A program made the translations under genes and the position numbers. The notes beneath the pieces were generated by a model. It was not told where the DNA came from, did no database searches, and saw nothing but the letters and a program-made list of their open reading frames with translations. From contig NZ_CAJFCL010000003.1 in the NCBI RefSeq assembly GCF_904063065.1, positions 1-64,000 on the forward strand: a DNA stretch of 64,000 nucleotides. The letters run 5' to 3'. The DNA comes from Pseudomonas paraversuta (GTDB taxonomy: Bacteria; Pseudomonadota; Gammaproteobacteria; Pseudomonadales; Pseudomonadaceae). Shown here in pieces: positions 33,977 to 42,800 of the stretch (its first letter is position 1; every line of letters begins with the position of its first letter).

Positions 33977-34870
33977 GTGGATTCTAAACTGTATGCCTTT
34001 CTAGAGCGGGCTGAAGCGGTCCTTGCGCGTCTTGAGCCGTTGCTGCCTGCGCAGCGCGAGCCGATTGAGTGGGGCGACTGCCTGGCAGCCCGCTGGCAAC
34101 GCGAAGGCCGTTCGGGTTATCTGATGCCGCTGCAAGTCAGTCTTGAGATGCGTCTTACGGATCTGATCGGAGTTGATACCCAGCGCGATCAACTGGGCCG
34201 CAATACTAAACAATTTCTCGATGGCTTTCCGGCCAACCATGCGTTGCTGTGGGGCTCGCGCGGCACGGGCAAGTCTTCGATTATTCGGGCCTTGCTGGCC
34301 GAGTACGCGCAGTCCGGGTTGCGCTTGATTGAAATCGAACGTGATCACCTGGCCGATCTGCCACGAGTGGTGGAGCAGTTACAGGGTCAAAAGCAGCGTT
34401 TTATCCTGTTTTGCGATGACCTGTCTTTCGACGCCGGTGAAGGCGATTTCCGGGTTCTGAAAAGTGTGCTCGACGGCTCGCTGGAGCAAGCCCCGGACAA
34501 CGTCTTGCTGTATGCCACCTCGAACCGCCGGCATTTGGTGTCCGAAAAAGAAAGCGACAACGAAAACTGGAAGAACGTCGATGGTGAGCTTCATCCCAGC
34601 GAAGCGGTGGAGGACAAGATTGCATTGTCTGATCGCTTCGGCCTGTGGTTGTCGTTCTACCCGTTTACCCAGGAGCACTTCCTCAACGTGGTCGAGCACT
34701 GGATTGAGGTACTGGCCGGCAAGGCCGGTCTGAAGTGGCAGCGTGACGAAGCGCTGGATATTCTGGCCGTGCGCTGGGCGACCGGGCGTGGCAACCGTAA
34801 TGGCCGGTGTGCTTATCAATTTGCACGTTACTGGGTTGGATTGAAATTGCTGGAGCAAAACAATGATTGA
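33977..34870 (+). CDS. DUF815-type ATPase
   Basis: 297 residues from GTG 33977, supported by GAGGAG at 33966-33971. AAA+ features: Walker A at 93-101 (GSRGTGKSS), Walker B FILFCDDLSF near 142-151, sensor-like LYATSNRRHLVSEK and an arginine-rich end (RGNRNGRCAYQFARYW). This family is annotated in many bacteria but its role is not established. It overlaps the next gene (fRMsr) by 8 bases, indicating co-translation, and starts divergently from sagS. Confidence 0.9.
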   Translation: MDSKLYAFLERAEAVLARLEPLLPAQREPIEWGDCLAARWQREGRSGYLMPLQVSLEMRLTDLIGVDTQRDQLGRNTKQFLDGFPANHALLWGSRGTGKSSIIRALLAEYAQSGLRLIEIERDHLADLPRVVEQLQGQKQRFILFCDDLSFDAGEGDFRVLKSVLDGSLEQAPDNVLLYATSNRRHLVSEKESDNENWKNVDGELHPSEAVEDKIALSDRFGLWLSFYPFTQEHFLNVVEHWIEVLAGKAGLKWQRDEALDILAVRWATGRGNRNGRCAYQFARYWVGLKLLEQNND

Positions 34871-35345
34871 TTTGAATGCCACAGGCGCCGGTCTGGATGG
34901 CTATGGTTTGCTGCGGGCCCAGTTGGAGTCCTTGCTGGCGGATGAGCGCGATTTTATTGCCAACGCCGCGCAGTTTTCGGCTTTTTTGTACCATCAATTA
35001 GATGACCTGAACTGGGCCGGTTTTTACCTTAATCGTAATGAAGAGCTGGTGCTGGGGCCTTTTCAGGGGCAGATCGCGTGTGTCCGCATTCCTTTTGGCC
35101 GGGGCGTCTGTGGCGCCGCTGCGGCTAGCAGACAGACCCAGCGGGTTGAGGATGTACATGCTTTCCCGGGGCATATTGCCTGTGACAGTGCTTCCAACAG
35201 CGAACTGGTGGTGCCTTTGATCAAGGACGGGCGCCTGATCGGCGTGCTGGATCTGGACAGCCCGAGCGTCGGCCGGTTTTCCGAGCAGGATCAGCAAGGT
35301 ATTGAGGCACTGGCTGCGATCTTCCTGCGTTTGAGTGAGTGCTGA
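34863..35345 (+). CDS. msrC: Free methionine-R-sulfoxide reductase (GAF domain)
   Basis: 160 residues, a single GAF domain. The three cysteines of fRMsr are present at C73, C83 and C107, with the same 10- and 24-residue spacing as C84, C94 and C118 of the E. coli enzyme; the motifs are IACVRIPFGRGVCG and GHIACDSASNSELVVPL. It reduces free R-methionine sulfoxide with thioredoxin. With msrB 4 kb away it forms part of a methionine-repair neighbourhood around sagS. The 8-base overlap with the upstream ATPase gene is odd and may mean functional coupling. Confidence 0.93.
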   Translation: MIDLNATGAGLDGYGLLRAQLESLLADERDFIANAAQFSAFLYHQLDDLNWAGFYLNRNEELVLGPFQGQIACVRIPFGRGVCGAAAASRQTQRVEDVHAFPGHIACDSASNSELVVPLIKDGRLIGVLDLDSPSVGRFSEQDQQGIEALAAIFLRLSEC

Positions 35346-35517
35346 TAGCTCCTGATTGTTAGGGGTCGTGGTGCTTCGACTCGGGCTGGTCAGGCTGTAG
35401 CGGCTCCACGCACGGCCAGGCGTATAGCAACATGCTCGCGCCCAAACCGCGGGCCCACTGGGGATTCACGTGGGGCCGCGGTGACGTTCGGCTCAGGTGC
35501 CGGCAGGGTGGGTGCAT

Positions 35518-38500
35518 TCAGGCGTGTTTGGCCAGTTCGTTGATCAATGTTACCTCCAGTGCTTCCATGGCCTGTTGCACGGCACTACGGCGAGACTCCA
35601 GAGTTGCAAGGCTGGCTTGCTCCAGCGCATCGCAGCGTTTGATCAGGATGTCGGCACTCACAATGCGCGCTGCGCCCTTGATCCGGTGTGCGATGACGAA
35701 AAAAGGTTGCAGGCCGTTGTCGACGCGCAGTTCAAGCAGTGTCTTGAGATCCTGCCGATTGCTGCGCAGCAGCTCTTCGAGCAGCATTCTGATTCGCGCG
35801 TTGTCCTGTCCTGACAGTGCGTAAAAGCTCTCAATATTGAGATTGGGTGCCCTCGCGGATGGGGCTGCGGGTTCGATCGCGGCCAGGCGTTGACCCAACA
35901 GTCTCAGGCTGATGGGTTTGAACAAACAATCGTCCATCCCGGCCTGCTTGCAACGCAGTCGCTCTTCGGGCTGGGCATTGGCGGTGAAGCCCAGAACCGT
36001 ACAGCGGCTGTGTCGGGATGCCTGCTCATGCTGACGAATCGCCCGGGTCAAATCGTAGCCGTTCATGACCGGCATGTTGCAGTCAGCGATAACCAGATCA
36101 AACCTCGATTGTTTCCAGGCTTTTAACCCGTCAGCTCCGTTTTTTTCACTGGTAAAGCGATGCCCCAGAAATCCCAGTTGCTGGCACAGCAACAGGCGAT
36201 TGGCAGGGTGGTCGTCCACCACCAGTACATTGAGCTGGGTGGTAGCGGGGTGGATTTGCGATTCTTCGGCGGTGGGCGGCGTGCAGGGTTCCAGCGCAGG
36301 CAACCTGAGGGTTATTTGAATTTGCGTGCCTACGTTGGGCTGACTGCTCAGGCTCAGGGTACCGCCCATCATTTCGCACAAACTACGACAGATCACCAGA
36401 CCCAGGCCGGTGCCGTTGATTGCCAGTTTTGCGTTGTTTTGCCCCTGGGCGAAGGGCTCGAACAGGCGCTCCTGATCCTGTTGGCTGATACCGATGCCGG
36501 TGTCCCGGACCCGCAACTGCAGATCAACATGGTGCGGGGTGTCGCTCGCCAGCAAGTGCAGTTCGAGGTTTACCTGGCCGCGCTCGGTGAACTTGATGGC
36601 GTTGCTGATCAGATTGGTCATGATTTGCTTGAAGCGCAGCGGATCGATCATGACATCAGGCGCCCGGCCTTCGGGTTTGAAAGTCAGTGACAGGTGCAGG
36701 GATTTCTGTCTGGCCAGGCCGTCAAATACCCGGATCACCGAGCTGGCCAGATCCCGCAGATTGACCCGCTCTGGAGTCAGGCTCATTCGACCGGATTCGA
36801 TGCGGGCGATATCGAGAATGTCGCCGATCAACTCCAGCAGGTCTTTGGCCGAATGATAGGCGACCTCTATTGAGGGGCGGTCGAGATGACCCTGGTCAGC
36901 GCGTTTCAAGGTCAGCTCAAGCATGCCGATGACTGCATTCATCGGGGTGCGGATCTCATGGCTCATGGTTGCCAGAAATGTGCTTTTGGCCCGGTTGGCG
37001 TCTTCGGCCAGGTCTTTGGCGGTGCGCAGTTCCTCCAGCAGCTGGCGGCGATCGCTGATGTCGATCCAGCCGCCGATGATGCCCTGCACTTCGCCCAGGG
37101 CATCGCGATAGGGAAGAATCCAGTGGTAGATGGTGAGGGTTTTATCGCCTGCCTGCAGTGGCCGGTCGACGATAAGCGGGGTGCCTTCCGTCATGACCCG
37201 CAGACAGTCGGCCTGATAATCATGGGCTTCGTGTTCATCACGCATAAGGCTGCAGGTTTGCATCAGCGTTTGTCCGATGGCCTCTTCGCGCCGGGTTGAA
37301 AAAGCGTCCAGGTAGCTGTCATTGCAGGTTCGCAGAACCCCGTCGCGATCTTGCATATAAATCGGATGTGGCGTGCCATTGACCAGAACCCTCAGGAACT
37401 CGAACTGATCACTGAGTGCCTGCTCGGTCATTTTCCGTTGCCGGATCTGCCGGCGCATGCAGGCGTTCCAGATCAGCAACAGCAACAGCAAAAGGCTGGC
37501 GCCAATGATGATCTGGTAAATCAGGCGATGGTAAGGGTGCCAGTAGCTCTCCGGCGCCGGGGCATGCCCACCCCAGCGGCTGTGGATAATGCCCAGTTCT
37601 TCGGGCGCAATGCCGAGCAATGCCTTGTTGAGGATAGAGCCCAGTTCTGTAGCATCCCTGGAGGTGGCCAGGGAAAACGTGGCGGGCCGGGTTCCCAGGG
37701 AGGCGCTGATCTGCAACCGGTTGTGGAGCAATTTTGAAGACAGCCAGTAGTTGGCAATGGCCAGCGAGTTGACCGCCCCCTGTACTTTTCCCGCGGCCAG
37801 GAGTTCGGTTGCCTGATAAATGTCATCGGTGTTGACCAGAACTATTTGCGGATGCTCGGTACGCAAATAGTCAGTCAGGGGGTTGCCCAGGGGCAGGGCC
37901 AGTTTTTTGCCTGCCAGTTGATCAAGACTTGCAGGTTTGCCGGAACCCTTTGCGGTGAGCAACACGAATGAGTTCTCAAAATAGGGCCGACTGAAACTCA
38001 GCGAGCTTTCTCGGGAAGCAGAGGGGCTGATGGCGGCAATGATGTCGGTTTCATGCCTGTTGATCATCTGGATCATGGTCCCGAAGCTGCGTGCACGCTG
38101 TATCTCGAAAGTCAGCCCGGTACGCAGGCGAACGATCTCCAGCAAGTCGGCAGTAATGCCTCTGAAGTTTCCGTCCGGGTCAAAAAATGTCAGCGGCGCC
38201 AGGGTTTCATTGACCACCACTTTGACTACCGGGTGCTGGCTCAGCCACTGCTCTTCGCGCTCGGTCAGTTGCAGTTTTTGACTGGCCAGCAAACTATTGC
38301 TGCCGGCGTTCCAGCGCCTGGCAATACTATCGCGCTCACTGCCGGGCACGGCTTGCAGGGTAGTGTTGATCATCTCCAGCAGTTGCCGATTGTCCCGGTG
38401 TACGGCAAAGCTGAAGCCATGGGGTTGCGGCTTGCCGAAGTTGGCCATTTTAATGTTCTTCAGATGACCCTTGCTGATCATGTAATGCGCCGAGACCGTG

Positions 38501-39150
38501 TCCCCCAGAAATACATCTGTCTGCCCGAAAGCCACCGAGTTGATGGCGTTCTGAGTGGACGGGTAGGAATGGATGATGGCCTTGGGGTAGAGCGCCTTGA
38601 CCTCATCCAGAGGCAGGTAGTGGTGCACCAGGCTCAGGCGCAAACCGGCAAGGTCCCGGGGCAGAGAGCGGCTGTCTCCCTCGCGGGTCACCAGGACCGG
38701 CTGGTCAATTGCATAGGGAGTGGACAGCAGCAGTTGCGGGTTGTCGGCTTCAAAGCCGTTTGAAGTACCAAGCAGGTCGATGCTGCCTTCTTCAAGTGCC
38801 TTGATGGCTGCGAGTCTGGAGTTGAATCGCTGGACTTTGATGGGGAGGTCAAGGGCACTGGCCAGAATTCCCAGGTAATCGGCGGTCAGGCCTTCATAGT
38901 CCCGGGCACTGGCGGTGAGGTCGAACGGTGGATAGTCAGGGGCCGAACTGCCGACCCGTAACTCGCGCTTGCCCTGGAGCCAGGAGCGCTGCTGTTGATC
39001 CAGAGCAACCACCATGGGGTAGGTTCCGGAACGGCTGAGCAGCACATGGCTCTCTGCCCGGGCTGTGGCGCTGAACAGGAGGGTATCCAGGAGCAGGCCT
39101 GCGATCAATGACAAGTACTTGTTTAACCATGAGGGCATTGAGTTCTTCAT
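35518..39150 (-). CDS. rocS2: BvgS-like hybrid kinase (RocS2-like)
   Basis: 1210 residues. Signal/anchor segment 1-32; two tandem periplasmic Venus-flytrap (SBP type 3) domains about 50-290 and 295-530; membrane span about 550-570; PAS/PAC domain about 585-700; HisKA with H731 (MSHEIRTPMNAV); HATPase_c (NLISNAIKF, DTGIGIS, NGTGLGLVI); receiver with D1023 (ADCNMPVMNGYD); C-terminal HPt with H1155 (AHRIKGAARIV). This unorthodox four-step phosphorelay layout and the position next to dgt match P. aeruginosa PA3044 (rocS2). The start overlaps rocA2 by 4 bases. The sensed ligand is unknown. Confidence 0.9.
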   Translation of the reverse strand: MKNSMPSWLNKYLSLIAGLLLDTLLFSATARAESHVLLSRSGTYPMVVALDQQQRSWLQGKRELRVGSSAPDYPPFDLTASARDYEGLTADYLGILASALDLPIKVQRFNSRLAAIKALEEGSIDLLGTSNGFEADNPQLLLSTPYAIDQPVLVTREGDSRSLPRDLAGLRLSLVHHYLPLDEVKALYPKAIIHSYPSTQNAINSVAFGQTDVFLGDTVSAHYMISKGHLKNIKMANFGKPQPHGFSFAVHRDNRQLLEMINTTLQAVPGSERDSIARRWNAGSNSLLASQKLQLTEREEQWLSQHPVVKVVVNETLAPLTFFDPDGNFRGITADLLEIVRLRTGLTFEIQRARSFGTMIQMINRHETDIIAAISPSASRESSLSFSRPYFENSFVLLTAKGSGKPASLDQLAGKKLALPLGNPLTDYLRTEHPQIVLVNTDDIYQATELLAAGKVQGAVNSLAIANYWLSSKLLHNRLQISASLGTRPATFSLATSRDATELGSILNKALLGIAPEELGIIHSRWGGHAPAPESYWHPYHRLIYQIIIGASLLLLLLLIWNACMRRQIRQRKMTEQALSDQFEFLRVLVNGTPHPIYMQDRDGVLRTCNDSYLDAFSTRREEAIGQTLMQTCSLMRDEHEAHDYQADCLRVMTEGTPLIVDRPLQAGDKTLTIYHWILPYRDALGEVQGIIGGWIDISDRRQLLEELRTAKDLAEDANRAKSTFLATMSHEIRTPMNAVIGMLELTLKRADQGHLDRPSIEVAYHSAKDLLELIGDILDIARIESGRMSLTPERVNLRDLASSVIRVFDGLARQKSLHLSLTFKPEGRAPDVMIDPLRFKQIMTNLISNAIKFTERGQVNLELHLLASDTPHHVDLQLRVRDTGIGISQQDQERLFEPFAQGQNNAKLAINGTGLGLVICRSLCEMMGGTLSLSSQPNVGTQIQITLRLPALEPCTPPTAEESQIHPATTQLNVLVVDDHPANRLLLCQQLGFLGHRFTSEKNGADGLKAWKQSRFDLVIADCNMPVMNGYDLTRAIRQHEQASRHSRCTVLGFTANAQPEERLRCKQAGMDDCLFKPISLRLLGQRLAAIEPAAPSARAPNLNIESFYALSGQDNARIRMLLEELLRSNRQDLKTLLELRVDNGLQPFFVIAHRIKGAARIVSADILIKRCDALEQASLATLESRRSAVQQAMEALEVTLINELAKHA

Positions 39151-39773
39151 ACCAAAGCGTTGCGTTTAGCCATTTCGATAAGGTTGATCATTGAGCTGAC
39201 TTGCAGTTTTTGCATGAGCCGTTTTTTGTAAGTGCTCACGGTCTTGTTACTAAGAAACATGTCTGTGGCTATTTGCTTGTTTGTTTTTCCCTGGGCAAAG
39301 AGTTTCAGGACCATGAGTTCGCGGTCGTTGACAAGTTTGAACAGTTGCATTTCGGATGAGTCACCGTTTTCGTACTTTTCTGAACTCAATGCCTGGCCGG
39401 GGAAGTAGTGGTAGCCGGAAAATACAGCTTTAATGGCACTGACAAGTTCGCTCAGGTCTTCTTGTTTGCATACATACCCGGCTGCACCTGAATGCATGCA
39501 GCGCATGGCAAAAAGTGCAGGGGGCTGGGCCGTCAAAACCAGGGTTTTAACCCGTGTGTTCATTGTGTTGAAGCGCGCCAGCACTTCAAGACCATCGAGC
39601 TTTGGAATGCTGATATCGAGAATGACCAGGTCCGGCATGGACTCGCGGATCATCTGCATTGCATCTACACCATTATCGGTTTCCCCGACTATTTCATAAC
39701 CCTCATGCTCTAACAGCATGCGGATGGCAAGTCGGATCACAGGATGGTCGTCAACAATGAATACGGTGTTCAT
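39147..39773 (-). CDS. rocA2: NarL/LuxR-type response regulator (RocA2-like)
   Basis: 208 residues from ATG 39773, preceded on its strand by GTGGGG. Receiver domain with D8, D9 and phosphoacceptor D53 (LVILDISIPKLDGLEV), then a LuxR helix-turn-helix (NDRELMVLKLFAQGKTNKQIATDMFLSNKTVSTYKKRLMQKL). It resembles BvgA/EvgA. Cognate kinase RocS2 is translationally coupled. In P. aeruginosa RocA2 is reported to influence efflux pump expression; that role is not shown here. Confidence 0.92.
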   Translation of the reverse strand: MNTVFIVDDHPVIRLAIRMLLEHEGYEIVGETDNGVDAMQMIRESMPDLVILDISIPKLDGLEVLARFNTMNTRVKTLVLTAQPPALFAMRCMHSGAAGYVCKQEDLSELVSAIKAVFSGYHYFPGQALSSEKYENGDSSEMQLFKLVNDRELMVLKLFAQGKTNKQIATDMFLSNKTVSTYKKRLMQKLQVSSMINLIEMAKRNALV

Positions 39774-40111
39774 AAAAAACCCCACAAAGTACGGTATAGA
39801 ATAGGCGCACCTTAGCTTAGTTATATGGAGTGATATACGATTGGGTAGGCCAGTAAGGGTAGTATGGGAATAGTCCTACATTAAATAAGGCAGGGGTTAA
39901 GGGTTTACTTAGAAAGTTGGAGAAGGTGAGCGAGGCAGTCAAAGCTTTACTTGAAATAGCGTCTGGGTTTTATCGAATTTTCTTTTGTGTAAAGTGAATT
40001 TTCCTACAGTTTTTTTCTGTTTTTATACAGGGGTAGTTGAAGGGGGGTGGGAGTTCCGGGTGGCGACAAGTGTCCGCGTTTGATTCAGCTCGGCACAGGC
40101 CGGAAACACGG
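39774..40111. promoter_or_regulatory. rocA2S2 upstream region with TCCTACA motifs
   Basis: About 340 AT-rich bases between the rocA2 start and the dgt terminator, with no convincing gene. TCCTACA occurs twice, at 39874-39880 and 40002-40008; the second lies within TTTCCTA (40000-40006), which equals the heptad recognised by BvgA and resembles the TTCCTACA half of the EvgA box. AAATAAGG and long T tracts suggest a bent promoter. Autoregulation by RocA2 is inference. Confidence 0.4.
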
Positions 40112-40140
40112 CGGCCCGCCCTTTTTACAAGGGCGGGCCG
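40112..40140 (-). terminator. GC hairpin after dgt
   Basis: CGGCCCGCCC (40112-40121) is the inverse complement of GGGCGGGCCG (40131-40140), loop TTTTTACAA, directly after the dgt stop on the minus strand. It lacks a long T-run. Confidence 0.7.
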
Positions 40141-40143
40141 TGG

Positions 40144-41475
40144 TCAGGTCGGGCTGGAGCGCCCGGTCATTTCCCGGGCCATCTCGGTGGCATAGCTATC
40201 GGTCATCCCGGCAATAAAGTCGATGATCCGCATAAACGCACGATGCAACGGCCATTGCGGATGGGGGGCGTTATTCCCCAGCAGGTCGAGGATCCGGCGA
40301 CTCTTGAACGACGGGGTTCGTCCGCCATACTGCTCCAGTGCTGCGCCACAAAAGGCGTTCAGCAGAATTTCGAGCGTGGTGTAGGCGCCGATTTCATGCA
40401 GGGTTTTGCGTTTGTCCTGGAAGATCTTCTTGCGCGCCATGTCCTTGGCATCCAGTACACAGCGCTTGGCCGGACCGTGCATGTGCTCCACCAGATCCCC
40501 GGGCAGGGTGCCGGCCAGCAGTTGTTCTTGCTGCTCAACGAATGCCAGTGCAGCAGCGTTGGTCAGGTGCTCGATGGCTTTGCCGCGCAGAATCGCCAGC
40601 TTGCGCCGTTGGGAGTCCTGGGGGCCGAGCAGGCGATAGGTTTGCGGCAGGTCATCGCCCACCAGCCCCAGTAACAAGGATTCAACTTCGTCATACTGCA
40701 GAAGATCCATCTCCAGGCCATCTTCAAGGTCGATCAGTGCGTAGCAGATGTCATCGGCCGCCTCCATCAGGTACACCAGCGGATGCCGCGCCCAGCGCTG
40801 GTCTTCGATTTGTGGCAGGCCGAGCTTGTGGGCAATGTTTTCGAGCAGGTGCAGTTCACTTTGATAGCAGCCGAACTTGTGCTTCTTGTAGCCCAAAGCG
40901 TCCGCATGGCGTGCGGTCCAGGGGTATTTGAGGAAGGTGCCAAGGGTGGCGTAGGTCAGGCGGGTACCGCCATCGAACTGGTGGTATTCAAGTTGCGTAA
41001 GCACCCTGAAGCCTTGCGCATTACCTTCAAAACTCAGGAAATCATTGCGCTCGGCATCGCTCATGTCGTTCAGCCAGCCCCGGTCTGCTGCCTGTTGAAA
41101 CCAGTTGCGAATGGCGTCTTCACCCGAGTGGCCAAAGGGCGGGTTACCAATGTCATGGGCCAGACAGGCGGACTGAACGACCATGCCCAGGTCGGCCGGA
41201 TCGCACCATTCGGGCAGCGCGCTACGGATCGTTTCACCAACCCGCATACCCAGTGAGCGTCCCACGCAACTGACTTCAAGTGAGTGGGTGAGGCGGGTAT
41301 GGATATGATCGTTACTGTTGACCGGATGGACCTGGGTTTTGCGTCCCAAACGACGGAATGCGCCAGAAAATATGATCCGGTCATGGTCTTTATGGAAAGG
41401 GCTGCGCCCGAGTTCTTCGGGGCTGTGGTGGGGTTTTCCGAGGCGTTCGCGGTTAAGCAGGGTTTGCCAATCCAA
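40144..41475 (-). CDS. dgt: Deoxyguanosinetriphosphate triphosphohydrolase-like protein
   Basis: 443 residues. HD-domain metal ligands are visible: THSLEVS (His), [19 protein letters not shown] (His-Asp), and [16 protein letters not shown] further on. The N-terminus [27 protein letters not shown] is typical of the long Dgt branch. The enzyme splits dNTPs into nucleosides plus tripolyphosphate, lowering dGTP, which can affect phage replication and mutation rate. It stands next to the roc2 system, the same arrangement as recalled for PAO1. Confidence 0.95.
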   Translation of the reverse strand: MDWQTLLNRERLGKPHHSPEELGRSPFHKDHDRIIFSGAFRRLGRKTQVHPVNSNDHIHTRLTHSLEVSCVGRSLGMRVGETIRSALPEWCDPADLGMVVQSACLAHDIGNPPFGHSGEDAIRNWFQQAADRGWLNDMSDAERNDFLSFEGNAQGFRVLTQLEYHQFDGGTRLTYATLGTFLKYPWTARHADALGYKKHKFGCYQSELHLLENIAHKLGLPQIEDQRWARHPLVYLMEAADDICYALIDLEDGLEMDLLQYDEVESLLLGLVGDDLPQTYRLLGPQDSQRRKLAILRGKAIEHLTNAAALAFVEQQEQLLAGTLPGDLVEHMHGPAKRCVLDAKDMARKKIFQDKRKTLHEIGAYTTLEILLNAFCGAALEQYGGRTPSFKSRRILDLLGNNAPHPQWPLHRAFMRIIDFIAGMTDSYATEMAREMTGRSSPT

Positions 41476-41581
41476 GGCGCTGTGCTCCGTCAGTGACTGA
41501 GGCCCCAGCTTCTCGCTTCACACAGGATGGTGCAAGCCGCAGATGGTTCCATGCATGTCCAGGGCATTATCGGTGTTGCCC

Positions 41582-41620
41582 CCATGTGCAGGAACGAGGC
41601 AAGCCCGCTCCTGCACATGG
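41582..41620. repeat. REP-type hairpin
   Basis: CCATGTGCAGGA (41582-41593) and TCCTGCACATGG (41609-41620) are perfect inverse copies; the loop ACGAGGCAAGCCCGC carries the REP core. It lies between the dgt start and the yqjK-like gene. Confidence 0.75.
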
Positions 41621-41624
41621 CCCG

Positions 41625-41969
41625 TCAAGGCTTGCGCGACGAGGCTGCCTGGATGACCATTTTGATCAGTGGCAACAGGCCTGTGGTCAGCCCGATCCAG
41701 CGTGATGTTCCATCGCTGCCTTTGCTTTTTGCACTTCTGCCCGTCAGAAAGCCGAGTACGCTGACAAGCCCCACGGCCCACAGCGAGCCGTGCTTTATCC
41801 CCAGGTTTTCTTGCCAGTTGCTGGCCATGCCGCGCACTTTTTGCAGTGGTTGCAGCAGTTGTTGCGATTCGTGACGAATCTCCTGGCGGTGCATTTCCAT
41901 GCGCAGACGGATCAACAGTTTGCGCATCTCGCGCCGTGAGGCGTTTTGTGGCATTTCAGGATGGCTCAT
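41625..41969 (-). CDS. YqjK-like small protein
   Basis: 114 residues: basic helical N-terminus (RREMRKLLIRLRMEMHRQEIRHESQQLLQPLQKVRG), then WAVGLVSVLGFLTGR and IGLTTGLLPLIKMVIQAASSRKP, two moderately hydrophobic segments. Position as third gene after yqjD- and yqjE-like genes, overlapping the latter by 4 bases, supports a role equal to YqjK. Function is unknown; similarity to YqjK is mainly positional. Confidence 0.7.
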   Translation of the reverse strand: MSHPEMPQNASRREMRKLLIRLRMEMHRQEIRHESQQLLQPLQKVRGMASNWQENLGIKHGSLWAVGLVSVLGFLTGRSAKSKGSDGTSRWIGLTTGLLPLIKMVIQAASSRKP

Positions 41970-42343
41970 GGCATCAATCGCTCACGGTCTTTGGCCAGCT
42001 CTTCCAGCGTGGCGTTGAAAGGAGAAGACTCATCGAACACCGCCGCTTTAAGGCGCACGCCGCAGAACGCCGCCGCCAGCGCATAAAACACGCAGAGCCC
42101 GATAATGCCGCTCAGGCGATAACTGTCCCAGAGCAATATCAACACCAGCGCCGACAGACCGATCAGCAACAACAGGGCGAACACCAGTGCCAGCCCGGCA
42201 AATAACAACAGGCTGACCGTGCGCGCTTTCTGCTCTTGCAGTTCGATGCCCAGCAACTCGACATGGCTATGCAACAGACCCAGAACCGCGGCACCCAAGC
42301 GCCGCGGTGTGGAACGGGAGGAGCCGGATTCTTCAGTTGTCAT
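41966..42343 (-). CDS. YqjE-type (phage holin-like) membrane protein
   Basis: 125 residues from ATG 42343. An N-terminal helix (LGAAVLGLLHSHVELLGIELQEQKARTV) is followed by two membrane helices (SLLLFAGLALVFALLLLIGLSALVLILL and LSGIIGLCVFYALAAAFCGVRL), the layout of the YqjE/DUF1469 holin-superfamily-III proteins. It is not itself evidence of prophage: the yqjDEK operon is chromosomal in many gammaproteobacteria. One base separates it from the DUF883 gene upstream. Confidence 0.85.
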   Translation of the reverse strand: MTTEESGSSRSTPRRLGAAVLGLLHSHVELLGIELQEQKARTVSLLLFAGLALVFALLLLIGLSALVLILLWDSYRLSGIIGLCVFYALAAAFCGVRLKAAVFDESSPFNATLEELAKDRERLMP

Positions 42344-42344
42344 A

Positions 42345-42659
42345 TCAGCGCCGGGTGGCCAGCAGGCCAATCAGAAAGCCCACGCCCGCCGCGATGCCAA
42401 CGGACTGCCAAGGGTTGGACTGAACATAATCTTCGGTGGCCACTACGGCAGCCTGGCCACGCTCCTGTAACGACTCCTTGGTATCAGCAAGCGATTCGCG
42501 GGCCTTGAGCAGGCTGTCCTGGATTTTGGCGCGTACTTCCTCAGCGCCGTCGCCGGCCAGAGTCGCAGAGTGCTCCAGCAATCTTTCCGTGTCGTTGACC
42601 AGGGCCTGGAAATCGGCCAACAGGATTTCTTGAGCATTCTTTGCTTTTATGCGGGCCAT
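42345..42659 (-). CDS. DUF883 (YqjD/ElaB) family protein
   Basis: 104 residues from ATG 42659 (MARIKAKNAQEILLAD); a longer frame to 42734 lacks support. Amphipathic helix plus the family tail EDYVQSNPWQSVGIAAGVGFLIGLLATRR with the glycine-rich membrane anchor. Family members tether hibernating ribosomes at the inner membrane. First gene of the yqjD-E-K-like operon and paralogue of the protein at 16532-16852. Confidence 0.88.
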   Translation of the reverse strand: MARIKAKNAQEILLADFQALVNDTERLLEHSATLAGDGAEEVRAKIQDSLLKARESLADTKESLQERGQAAVVATEDYVQSNPWQSVGIAAGVGFLIGLLATRR

Positions 42660-42800
42660 GGGTAACTCCGTTAGTGGCTTGTTGATGGTTCGAGTGTAGG
42701 CATTCGGTGAAGGTTCACTGCATTTCTCTGACACCTTGTGGGATTGCCCAACCTGAATGCCAGAGATATCCCGCTGAGCGATTTAAAACCTTACCTCAAT

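Noticed and set aside
35518..39773. Phosphorelay kinase/regulator pair considered as a new system
   Set aside because: Domain order and neighbourhood match the known RocS2/RocA2 (BvgS/BvgA-like) pair next to dgt, so it is not novel in itself.
41966..42343. Holin-like protein taken as a sign of prophage
   Set aside because: It belongs to the chromosomal yqjD-E-K-like operon; no phage structural, lysis or integration genes are near.
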